A stretch of 64,000 bases of DNA from CALNBC01 sp040768925 (GTDB lineage: Bacteria; Bacillota; Clostridia; Christensenellales; CALWSW01): assembly GCA_040768925.1 (NCBI GenBank), contig JAXGLZ010000003.1:496001-560000 (forward strand). The letters run 5' to 3'. Below, in pieces: positions 57,443 through 64,000 of the stretch. A program made the translations under genes and the position numbers. Below the pieces are notes generated by a model that saw nothing but the letters and a program-made list of their open reading frames with translations, was not told the DNA's origin and made no database searches. The stretch's first letter is position 1. Each line of letters begins with the position of its first letter.

Positions 57443-59470
57443 GTGCCCTGGAATTATCCGAAACCGGAGAAACGCGCCTTCAGCTACGAATGCGCCGGAC
57501 GCACCCTGAACGATCCCTTTGCGTGGATGGAAGCGAACGACGACGCGACCCGGGCTTTTGTGGCCGCGCAAAATGAATTTACCACCGACTGGTTCGTTCA
57601 AAACGGCGACAAGGTGGCCGCGCGCGCCGCGCTTCTGGCGAAAAAAGCCGAAAAACCGTCCTATTCCGATGTGCAGGAATGCCACGGCAGGCTGTATGCC
57701 AGCCGCCGCTCCCCCGCGGGGGAAACCGCCGCCGTCGTGCTGGACCGGGATTTCAACGAACTTTTCACCCTGATGGACGACGAAAAGGCCGGCGGCGCGT
57801 TCCATGTGTACGGCGTTTCGCCCTGCCCGGCCGATGAAGACGTGGCGGCCCTCTTCGTGCTGCAAAACGGCGCGGCGCGGCCCAGCGTGCTGCTGCTGCG
57901 CATTTCTTCGGGTGATGTGTTCGCCGCGCTGGACGGCATGTTTTCCTTCGTCTGGGCGCCGGACGGCAGCGCGCTTTACTATTCCGACGCGGTGGCCGAT
58001 TCCCTGGCGGGGACCAGCATCAACACCGTCCGGGCGTACGAGCTGAAAACCGGCGAAATCCGCATCCTTTACACCGAGCGGGACAGCGCCGTGTTCGTCA
58101 CCCTGGAAACCGCGCCGGCAGGGGATCTGTTCATCCATGTGAACATCAGCTATGTCAACACCCGGGTGCTGCACTTCGATCCGAAGACCGGCGCCGTGAC
58201 GAGGATGACCCCCGACGACGGCCATGTGTACCACCACGTGGGCAGCATGGGCGACACCCATTATTTCTTTACGAACAACAACGCGCCCAAGGGCAAAGTC
58301 GTGGCGCTTTTCGGCACGCTGGACCTGGGGCAAGCCCAAGAAATCCTTCCCGAGGATACGCGGCCGCTTGAGGGCGTGATGACCGCGGGGGACAGGATGC
58401 TCGCCGTGTATTTGAACGACGTGGCCAGCGAAGCGGAGCTGTATGACGGCAATGGCGCGCGTTTGGGAGATTTGAACCTGCCGGACAGGCTGGGCGCCCT
58501 CGCCCTTTCGGCGGAACGGCCGCCGGTTTTGCCGGTGGGGGCGGAAGCGCTGTACCTGAACTTCGAAAGCTTCGTCTGCCCGCCGTCCGTGCTGCGGTAC
58601 GACCTGAAAACCGGCGAAGTCACCATCGCGTACAGCCGGCGCGGCGGCGCGCCGCGAACGGACGTCGCCGTGGAAAAACAGGCGATCACCGCACGGGACG
58701 GCACCCGCATCCTCGCCTTTTTGGTGCACAAAAACGGCCTGACCCCCAACGGGGACACGCCGGTGCTGATGTACGGCTACGGCGGGTACAACGTTTCCCT
58801 CAATCCGAACTACACCGTCTTTTTTATGGGGCTGGACGTGGTGGACTGGGTGGACAAAGGCGGCATGTACGTGCACTGCATTTTGCGCGGCGGCAGCGAA
58901 TACGGCGCAAAATGGCACGAAGCCGGCTGGCGGGACAGCAAGAAGAACGCCTTCTTCGATTTTATAGACATTGCGAAATGGCTGGTGGAAGCAGGCTGGA
59001 CGAAGCCTTCGCGCATCGCAATCAACGGCGGCAGCAACGGCGGCCTGCTGGTCACCGCGGCCGTCACCCAGCAGCCGGAAGCTTTCGGCGCGGTGGTGGC
59101 GGCGGTGCCCCACACGGACATGATCCGTTTCTGCTTTGACGACCGCGGCCCCATGTACATCACCGAGTACGGCAACCCGCGGGAGGAAGCGATGTTCGAA
59201 TACATGCTGTCCTATTCCCCGTACCACAACATCAAGGAAGGCGCGGCCTACCCGCCGATCTTTGTGCAGACCGGCGAGTTCGACAACAACGTTCCGCCCT
59301 ATCACGCCAAGAAGTTCGCCGCGAAGATGCAGGAACTCAACCGGAACGCGCCCTGCTTGCTGCGGGTGCTGGCCCGGGGCAGCCACGATTTGGGCACCGG
59401 GGACGTGTTCTACCGCACCAGCGCGGAAATGCAGCTCTTTGCCGAGCGCGCGCTGGGCATGGACGATTGA
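57443..59470 (+). CDS. Prolyl oligopeptidase family (S9) serine peptidase
   Basis: A 675-residue cytoplasmic peptidase with an N-terminal beta-propeller and a C-terminal alpha/beta hydrolase. The nucleophile is Ser of 'INGGSNGGLLVTAA' (about residue 531), the acid is Asp in 'GEFDNNVPPYHA', and the His is in 'RGSHDLGTG'. The Arg that binds substrate in porcine POP ('DDRVVP') is Asn here. The GTG start follows TTGGAGG; no signal peptide. The gene lies 29 bp before an oligopeptide ABC importer, so it probably cleaves imported proline-containing peptides. Confidence 0.9.
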   Translation: MPWNYPKPEKRAFSYECAGRTLNDPFAWMEANDDATRAFVAAQNEFTTDWFVQNGDKVAARAALLAKKAEKPSYSDVQECHGRLYASRRSPAGETAAVVLDRDFNELFTLMDDEKAGGAFHVYGVSPCPADEDVAALFVLQNGAARPSVLLLRISSGDVFAALDGMFSFVWAPDGSALYYSDAVADSLAGTSINTVRAYELKTGEIRILYTERDSAVFVTLETAPAGDLFIHVNISYVNTRVLHFDPKTGAVTRMTPDDGHVYHHVGSMGDTHYFFTNNNAPKGKVVALFGTLDLGQAQEILPEDTRPLEGVMTAGDRMLAVYLNDVASEAELYDGNGARLGDLNLPDRLGALALSAERPPVLPVGAEALYLNFESFVCPPSVLRYDLKTGEVTIAYSRRGGAPRTDVAVEKQAITARDGTRILAFLVHKNGLTPNGDTPVLMYGYGGYNVSLNPNYTVFFMGLDVVDWVDKGGMYVHCILRGGSEYGAKWHEAGWRDSKKNAFFDFIDIAKWLVEAGWTKPSRIAINGGSNGGLLVTAAVTQQPEAFGAVVAAVPHTDMIRFCFDDRGPMYITEYGNPREEAMFEYMLSYSPYHNIKEGAAYPPIFVQTGEFDNNVPPYHAKKFAAKMQELNRNAPCLLRVLARGSHDLGTGDVFYRTSAEMQLFAERALGMDD

Positions 59471-59499
59471 ACGGAGCCTGACCTTTTGATGAAAATGCT

Positions 59500-60429
59500 A
59501 TGACGAAATACATTGTAAAACGCTTGTTGATCATGATCCCCACGCTGGTTTTCGTGGTGCTTTTGGTGTTTTTGATCCTGAGCGCCACCCCCAGCAATCC
59601 CGGCCGCATGATGCTGGGCCCCACCGCCACCGAACAGCAGGTGCAGGCGGTGAACGCCCAGTTCGGCCTGGACAAGCCTGTGCTGGAGCGCTTTTTGGAC
59701 TATGCAGGCGGCCTGCTGCGGGGGGATATGGGCAGGTCTTACAAAAGCCAGCAGCCGGTGGTGCAGATCCTGCTGCCCAAATTCCCGCGCACGCTGGAAA
59801 TCGCCGTGTTTTCCGTGCTGTTCAGCGCGCTGATCGGCATCCCGCTGGGGATTTTGTCCGCAGTCAAGCAATATTCCCTGGCGGACACGGTCACCACCAC
59901 GTTTTCCATGCTCATTGCCAGCGTGCCCAGCTTCTGGCTGGGGCTGATGGCCATGCTGCTCTTTTCCCTTCAGCTGGGATGGCTGCCGTCCAGCGGCGTG
60001 GGCACGTGGAAGCACCTGGTCATGCCGGTGATGACGCTGGCGCTGCCCATTGCGGCGTATCTTTCCCGCATTACCCGGGCCACGATGCTCGAAAGCATCG
60101 GCCAGGATTATGTGCGCACCGCCAAGTCCAAGGGCGCTTCCCGTAGGCGCCAGATCTTCCTGCACGCGCTGCGAAACGCCCTCTTGCCCGTGGTTTCCCA
60201 GCTGGGCATGAGCTTTGCGTCTTTGCTGGGCGGCGCGCTGATCACCGAGGTGGTCTTCGGCATCCCCGGGTTTTCCAACGAAATCCTGTCCGCCATCAAG
60301 ATCAAGGACGTGCCGGTCGTCATGGGGGCCACCATCTTTTTGTGCGTGGTGTTCATGGTGATCATGCTGGTGGTGGACATTTTATACGCCTTTATCGACC
60401 CGCGCATCAAAGCGTCGTACGCGGATTAA
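59500..60429 (+). CDS. Peptide ABC transporter permease (DppB/OppB type)
   Basis: A 309-residue permease. N-terminal 'YIVKRLLIMIPTLVFVVLLVF' is typical, a short domain follows, and the EAA loop reads 'YVRTAKSKGASRRRQIFLHALRNALLPV'. Six helices are predicted. With the second permease (60701) it forms the membrane channel. Its stop codon lies within the left end of a MITE-like element (60426-60683), so the two permease genes are separated by that insertion. Confidence 0.93.
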   Translation: MTKYIVKRLLIMIPTLVFVVLLVFLILSATPSNPGRMMLGPTATEQQVQAVNAQFGLDKPVLERFLDYAGGLLRGDMGRSYKSQQPVVQILLPKFPRTLEIAVFSVLFSALIGIPLGILSAVKQYSLADTVTTTFSMLIASVPSFWLGLMAMLLFSLQLGWLPSSGVGTWKHLVMPVMTLALPIAAYLSRITRATMLESIGQDYVRTAKSKGASRRRQIFLHALRNALLPVVSQLGMSFASLLGGALITEVVFGIPGFSNEILSAIKIKDVPVVMGATIFLCVVFMVIMLVVDILYAFIDPRIKASYAD

Positions 60430-60683
60430 GGCAAGGGGAACTGAACCCCTGCGCCGCCAAGCGGCCAGTTGGGCGCATTTCTTTGTCATCGTCAGTCGGC
60501 ATAGCGCGCTGGGACCCTTTCCGCTCCGCGAACTGCATCCAACTGGCCGCTTGGCGGCCGGAGAGTTTTCAGGGCCGGAAGCGGCGCAAAGGTGCAGCGG
60601 GTGCTGCTCCAAGCGCCGGGAACAACGCGATGGCGGGCTTTTCGGCCCTGAAAACCGCAGGGGTTCAACGCCCTTTGCCTTAA
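60426..60683. mobile_element. MITE-like element, TTAA-bounded, inside the peptide importer operon
   Basis: A 258-bp non-coding element. It begins TTAAGGCAAGGGGAACTGAACC and ends in the inverted form (complement TTAAGGCAAAGGGCGTTGAACC). A nested pair of 20-bp exact inverted repeats lies at 60453-60472 and 60539-60558. A related, degenerate copy is at 29701-29858. No transposase is encoded, so any movement would depend on an enzyme elsewhere. Confidence 0.7.
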
Positions 60684-60700
60684 GATAGGAGATCTTGATT

Positions 60701-61591
60701 TTGTTTTCTCGCAAGCGACGCAAAATGATCGAAACGGCGCAGCCCACGCCCATGCGGGAAGTGTGGACCCGCCTGAAAAAAAACAAGATCGCCATGGCCG
60801 CTTTGGTGGTGGTGGTGCTGATCACGCTGGTGGCGGTCTTTGCCGACGTGATCGCCGATTACGAAACCCGCGCCCTGGCGCACCACCCGGAAATCCGCAA
60901 CCAGGGCCCGAACGCCGCGCACTGGTTCGGAACGGACGCCTTTGGCCGCGACGTGTTCGCCCGGGTGATCCACGGCGCGCGCTATTCCCTGCTTTTTGGC
61001 TTGGTGTGCACGTTTTTGTCCACCCTGATCGGCTGTTTTTTGGGCGCTTCGGCCGCGTATTTGGGCAAAAAGTTCGAAATGCTCGTCATGCGCACCATGG
61101 ACGCGATGATGAGCATTCCCCCCACGCTGCTGATTCTGGTGATCGTGGCCGCCATGGGCGCGGGGCTCAAGAGCATGTTCTTCGCCATGGTGATTTCCTA
61201 CACGCCGCACTTCACCCGCATGATCCACTCGGTGGTCATCACCGTGGTGCGGCAGGAATACATCGAAGCCGCCCGTTCCGTGGGCGCCACGCGCCTGTCC
61301 ATCATCTTCCGCCACGTGCTGCCCAACGCCATCGGCCCCATCCTTGTCAACGCGATGATGAACATCGCCGGGCTGATCATGGGCGCGGCCGCCCTGAGTT
61401 TCATCGGCATGGGGGTGCAGCCCCCGGCGCCGGAATGGGGCAGCATGCTCCAGGAAGCGACGGGCTGGATGCGGCAGTATCCGTACATGGTGCTCTTCCC
61501 GGGGCTGGCGGTGGTCATCACCGCGCTGTCCTTCAACCTGCTGGGGGACGGCATGGCCGACGCCCTGGACCCCCGCCGGGCAGAGCTTTGA
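60701..61591 (+). CDS. Peptide ABC transporter permease (DppC/OppC type)
   Basis: A 296-residue permease. Characteristic are 'MREVWTRLKKNKIAMAALVVVVLI', the 'HWFGTDAFGRDVFARVIHGARYSL' block, the EAA loop 'YIEAARSVGATRLSIIFRHVLPNAIGPI' and 'EWGSMLQEA'. The TTG at 60701 is preferred because AGGAG lies nine bases before it; a TTG at 60695 is too close and an ATG at 60725 is also possible. The ribosome site lies just after the MITE-like element. Confidence 0.92.
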   Translation: MFSRKRRKMIETAQPTPMREVWTRLKKNKIAMAALVVVVLITLVAVFADVIADYETRALAHHPEIRNQGPNAAHWFGTDAFGRDVFARVIHGARYSLLFGLVCTFLSTLIGCFLGASAAYLGKKFEMLVMRTMDAMMSIPPTLLILVIVAAMGAGLKSMFFAMVISYTPHFTRMIHSVVITVVRQEYIEAARSVGATRLSIIFRHVLPNAIGPILVNAMMNIAGLIMGAAALSFIGMGVQPPAPEWGSMLQEATGWMRQYPYMVLFPGLAVVITALSFNLLGDGMADALDPRRAEL

Positions 61592-61678
61592 CCCCGTTTC
61601 CCCAGGCGGGGCGGTTCCCCGCCTTTTAGGAATATGCGCAACATTCGCAAAGTGAAAATGAGAAGGAGGACCCATCCC

Positions 61679-63199
61679 ATGAAAAAGCTCTTCGCTCTGG
61701 CCCTTGCCGCGCTGATGCTGTGCGGACTGCTGGCCGGCTGCGGCGCGTCCGCCGATCCCGGCAAATCCGAAGCCGTGGATTTTGGCGACACGCTGACCGT
61801 GGTCATGAACTCGACAGGCAGCAACTTTGACCCGCTGACCAGCTACGACTCCGACTGGCAGGTCTGCTATCAGATTTATGACACGCTGTTCCGCATCGAC
61901 GACGACGGCAACCCCGCGCCCCACGTTGCCGAAAGCTGGGAAGAAAGCACGGACGGCACGAAGCTGACCATCCACCTGCGCAAGGACATCAAGTTCCACG
62001 ACGGCACGCCCCTGAACGCGGAAGCGGTCATCTTCGCGTTTACCACCTCCCACGATGTGGAGCTGAACGCCTGGCTGAACGACCTCATTCCCGAATGGAA
62101 AGCCATCGACGAATACACCGTCGAGCTCACAAAGGGCCAGCCCTACACCCCCATTTATTACTCGCTGATGGCCCGCCCGCACTTGGTTTCCCCCACGGCG
62201 TACCAGGCCGACCCTGTGGCTTTTGCCCAGAACCCCGTCGGTTCCGGCGCCTATAAGTTCGTTTCCAAGGGCAGCGACGACGTCGTTCACCTGGTGGCCA
62301 ACGAGGACTATTTCCTGGGCGCGCCTTATTTTAAGAACCTGGTGATGCGCCCGCCGATGGAATCCGCCACGTCGGTCATCGCCCTGCAAAACGGCGAGAT
62401 TGACCTCGTGGTCAACCTGACGCCCAACCAGGTCTCCGTAGCCAAGGGCATCCCGGAAATCACCGTCTCCCAGAAGACGGGCTGGTCCCAGACCATGGTC
62501 ATCATGGCCGGCGAACCCTTTACGAACAACCGCGCTTTGCGTCAGGCCGTCGCCCACGCCATCGATCCCCAGAAGGCCGCGATCCTGAACGAGCAGCCCG
62601 ACGCCGCCGTCGCCACGGACCTGTTCTCGGCGAAGGAACTGGGCGTCTACGCCGGTCTGGTTCCGCCGCTGGGGTATGACCCGAGCAAGGTCCCTGCATT
62701 GCTTGCAGAAGCCAACTACACCAAGGACATCGTGATCCCCATCCGCGCCACCCAGCAGCATGCCGCGCTGGCTCAGTCCGTGCAGGCCGATTTGCAGGCC
62801 GTCGGCATCACCGCCGAAATCCAGCAGGTGGACGAAAGCACCTACAACAACTTCTTCACCAGCGGCGAATTCGGCCTGAGCTTCTGGGAATACGGCAACG
62901 ACCAGTCCTCCGCGGAAGACCTGCTGACCTATTTCACCAGCACGAACTTCTACGGACGCTATATGGAAGCCAGCCCGGAATATGACGCGCTGGTCGCCCA
63001 GTTCGGCAGCTTCCCCACCGACGAAGCCCGCAAGGACGTGATGAAGCAGGCGCTCGAACTGCAGGTGCAGTTCGCCAACATGGTGCCGCTGTATGAATCC
63101 ACCTTCAACTTCGCGTACCGCACCGGCTTGACCGGCCTCAACCCGTGGAGCGCGTCCACCTACCGCTTCTTCCTGGGGGACCTCAAGCCCGCCCAATAA
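61679..63199 (+). CDS. Oligopeptide-binding lipoprotein (SBP_bac_5)
   Basis: A 506-residue extracytoplasmic substrate-binding protein with lipobox (LAGC). Family blocks: 'YQIYDTLFRIDDDGNPAPHVAESWE', 'KLTIHLRKDIKFHDGTPLNAEAVIFA' and a C-terminal 'PLYESTFNFAYRTGLTGLNPW'. It delivers peptides to the two permeases. AAGGAGGA lies nine bases before the ATG. Two hairpins follow before the ATPase gene, which may let this protein be made in excess. Confidence 0.95.
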   Translation: MKKLFALALAALMLCGLLAGCGASADPGKSEAVDFGDTLTVVMNSTGSNFDPLTSYDSDWQVCYQIYDTLFRIDDDGNPAPHVAESWEESTDGTKLTIHLRKDIKFHDGTPLNAEAVIFAFTTSHDVELNAWLNDLIPEWKAIDEYTVELTKGQPYTPIYYSLMARPHLVSPTAYQADPVAFAQNPVGSGAYKFVSKGSDDVVHLVANEDYFLGAPYFKNLVMRPPMESATSVIALQNGEIDLVVNLTPNQVSVAKGIPEITVSQKTGWSQTMVIMAGEPFTNNRALRQAVAHAIDPQKAAILNEQPDAAVATDLFSAKELGVYAGLVPPLGYDPSKVPALLAEANYTKDIVIPIRATQQHAALAQSVQADLQAVGITAEIQQVDESTYNNFFTSGEFGLSFWEYGNDQSSAEDLLTYFTSTNFYGRYMEASPEYDALVAQFGSFPTDEARKDVMKQALELQVQFANMVPLYESTFNFAYRTGLTGLNPWSASTYRFFLGDLKPAQ

Positions 63200-63239
63200 C
63201 GCGCCTTCGGTTTTTAAGCAACATGTAATGGATTCAGCA

Positions 63240-63322
63240 TTCTCGCAGGATGGCAGGTCCATCCTGCGAGAACCCTTCTTTATAAAACCGGCGGCAAAAA
63301 GCGCGCTGCCGCCGGCTTTATA
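63240..63322 (+). promoter_or_regulatory. Two consecutive hairpins between binding-protein and ATPase genes
   Basis: A 14-bp perfect stem (TTCTCGCAGGATGG and complement, 63240-63272) and a 15-bp stem with one bulge (63281-63322). Neither has a strong T-run. Such structures often stabilise the binding-protein message or partly end transcription. Confidence 0.5.
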
Positions 63323-63362
63323 AGGAAGGGCGATCGCCCGATTCGGCCGAAAGGGGATTTTT

Positions 63363-64000
63363 ATGGACGCGGTCATCGAACATCAAGAGACGGAGCTGCT
63401 CTTGCACATCAAAAACATCAAGACGGTGCTCGCCACCCGCGCGGGGGACCTTGTGCCCGTAGACGGGGTGGACGTTTGCATTCCGTTTCGCAAAACGGTG
63501 GGCCTGGTGGGGGAAAGCGGCTGCGGCAAAAGCATGACGGCCATGTCCGTCATGGGGCTTTTGCCCCCGGGGGGCAGGGTTGCGGAAGGGGAAATTCTGC
63601 TGCGCGGCGAGGATCTTCTGAAAATGAGCGGCGAAGCGCGCCGGGACATCTGCGGAAACAAGATCTCCATCATCTTCCAGGAACCCATGACCAGCCTGAA
63701 CCCGGTCATGACCGTGGGCAAGCAGGTGATGGAGGCCATCACCCTGCACCAGAAGATCACCAAGGAAGAAGCGAAGCGCCGGGTGGTGGATATCTTTCGC
63801 GCCGTGGGCATTCCGGAACCGGAAAAGCGCTTCAAGGCGTACCCCCACCAGCTTTCCGGCGGGCTGCGCCAGCGGGTGATGATCGGCATGGCCATGATCT
63901 GCCGGCCGGATCTTTTGATCGCGGACGAGCCCACCACCGCGCTGGACGTGACCATCGAAGCCCAGATCCTGCACCTGATGCGCCAGCTGCAAAAGGAAGA
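63363..64000 (+). CDS. Peptide ABC transporter ATP-binding protein (DppD/OppD type), cut by the window edge
   Basis: An open frame of at least 212 residues that continues past the right edge. Walker A is 'GLVGESGCGKSMTAMSVMGL', the Q-loop 'IIFQEPMTSLNPVMTVGKQV', the signature 'QLSGGLRQRVMIGMAM', and Walker B 'LLIADEPTTALDVT'. It powers the importer with a second ATPase expected to follow. ATG at 63363 after AAGGGG. Confidence 0.95.
   Translation, partial: MDAVIEHQETELLLHIKNIKTVLATRAGDLVPVDGVDVCIPFRKTVGLVGESGCGKSMTAMSVMGLLPPGGRVAEGEILLRGEDLLKMSGEARRDICGNKISIIFQEPMTSLNPVMTVGKQVMEAITLHQKITKEEAKRRVVDIFRAVGIPEPEKRFKAYPHQLSGGLRQRVMIGMAMICRPDLLIADEPTTALDVTIEAQILHLMRQLQKE

Noticed and set aside
60680..63376. 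Long minus-strand open frame (about 898 codons) over the OppC and binding-protein genes
   Set aside because: It is antisense to genes with clear family motifs and signal peptide; the high GC content keeps the opposite frame open. No motif or ribosome site.

Overview
The window reads as part of a chromosome of a GC-rich member of Clostridia (Bacillota). Evidence for this: a T-box leader in front of thrS, prfB with the in-frame TGA recoding site, GatCAB, a long-form ribosome hibernation factor, a TlpA/CXXC-microprotein/NapH-type cluster, EtfAB-linked dehydrogenases and consensus sigma-A promoters. The species cannot be named from the sequence alone.

Positions 1-9582 hold one end of a contractile injection system of the extracellular (eCIS, phage-tail-like) type. 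A minus-strand operon encodes a degenerate receiver protein, an unknown helical protein, a small protein with an IGN motif, a YbjN/chaperone-fold protein, the contractile sheath, three gp19-type tube proteins, a zinc-ribbon protein and a DUF6760 protein, and it runs off the left edge. Divergent from it is a large protein with the eCIS-associated DUF4157 domain (intact HELVH), followed by a second YbjN/chaperone-fold protein. Baseplate, spike, ATPase and terminator genes are not in the window. This is the most interesting region.

Positions 10.4-21 kb: a secreted FMN/FAD fumarate-reductase-like lipoprotein, gatCAB, a zinc-ribbon membrane protein, a redox cluster (TlpA-like lipoprotein, a 51-residue CXXC microprotein, a polyferredoxin membrane protein), and thrS behind a T-box. 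Positions 21.3-35.4 kb: a polyol/glycerophosphate region. It has a FGGY kinase lacking two glycerol ligands, a YgcU-like FAD oxidase, a YhfZ-like regulator, a GlpA-type operon, and a divergent five-gene operon etfB-etfA-FAD dehydrogenase-etfB-etfA. A shared palindrome marks the control regions of the last two units, which suggests coordinated regulation.

Positions 35.6-48.3 kb are mainly housekeeping: a TVP38-type membrane protein, glyA, an MFS exporter, hpf, secA, prfB, a membrane diguanylate cyclase and an SDR oxidoreductase. Positions 49-55.3 kb hold a second FMN/FAD reductase with its MerR-type regulator, then asd-dapA-dapB, where DapB carries a C-terminal aspartokinase-type ACT pair. A tRNA-Ala(GGC) and a small divergent XRE-regulator pair with a palindromic operator follow. 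Positions 57.4-64 kb hold a prolyl-oligopeptidase-family peptidase and an oligopeptide ABC importer; its first ATPase gene is cut by the right edge.

Two families of dispersed intergenic repeats were found by eye. One is a TTAA-bounded MITE-like element (29.7 and 60.4 kb). The other is a hairpin-rich element (35.4, 40.0 and 48.6 kb) whose third copy contains a 120-bp tandem repeat.
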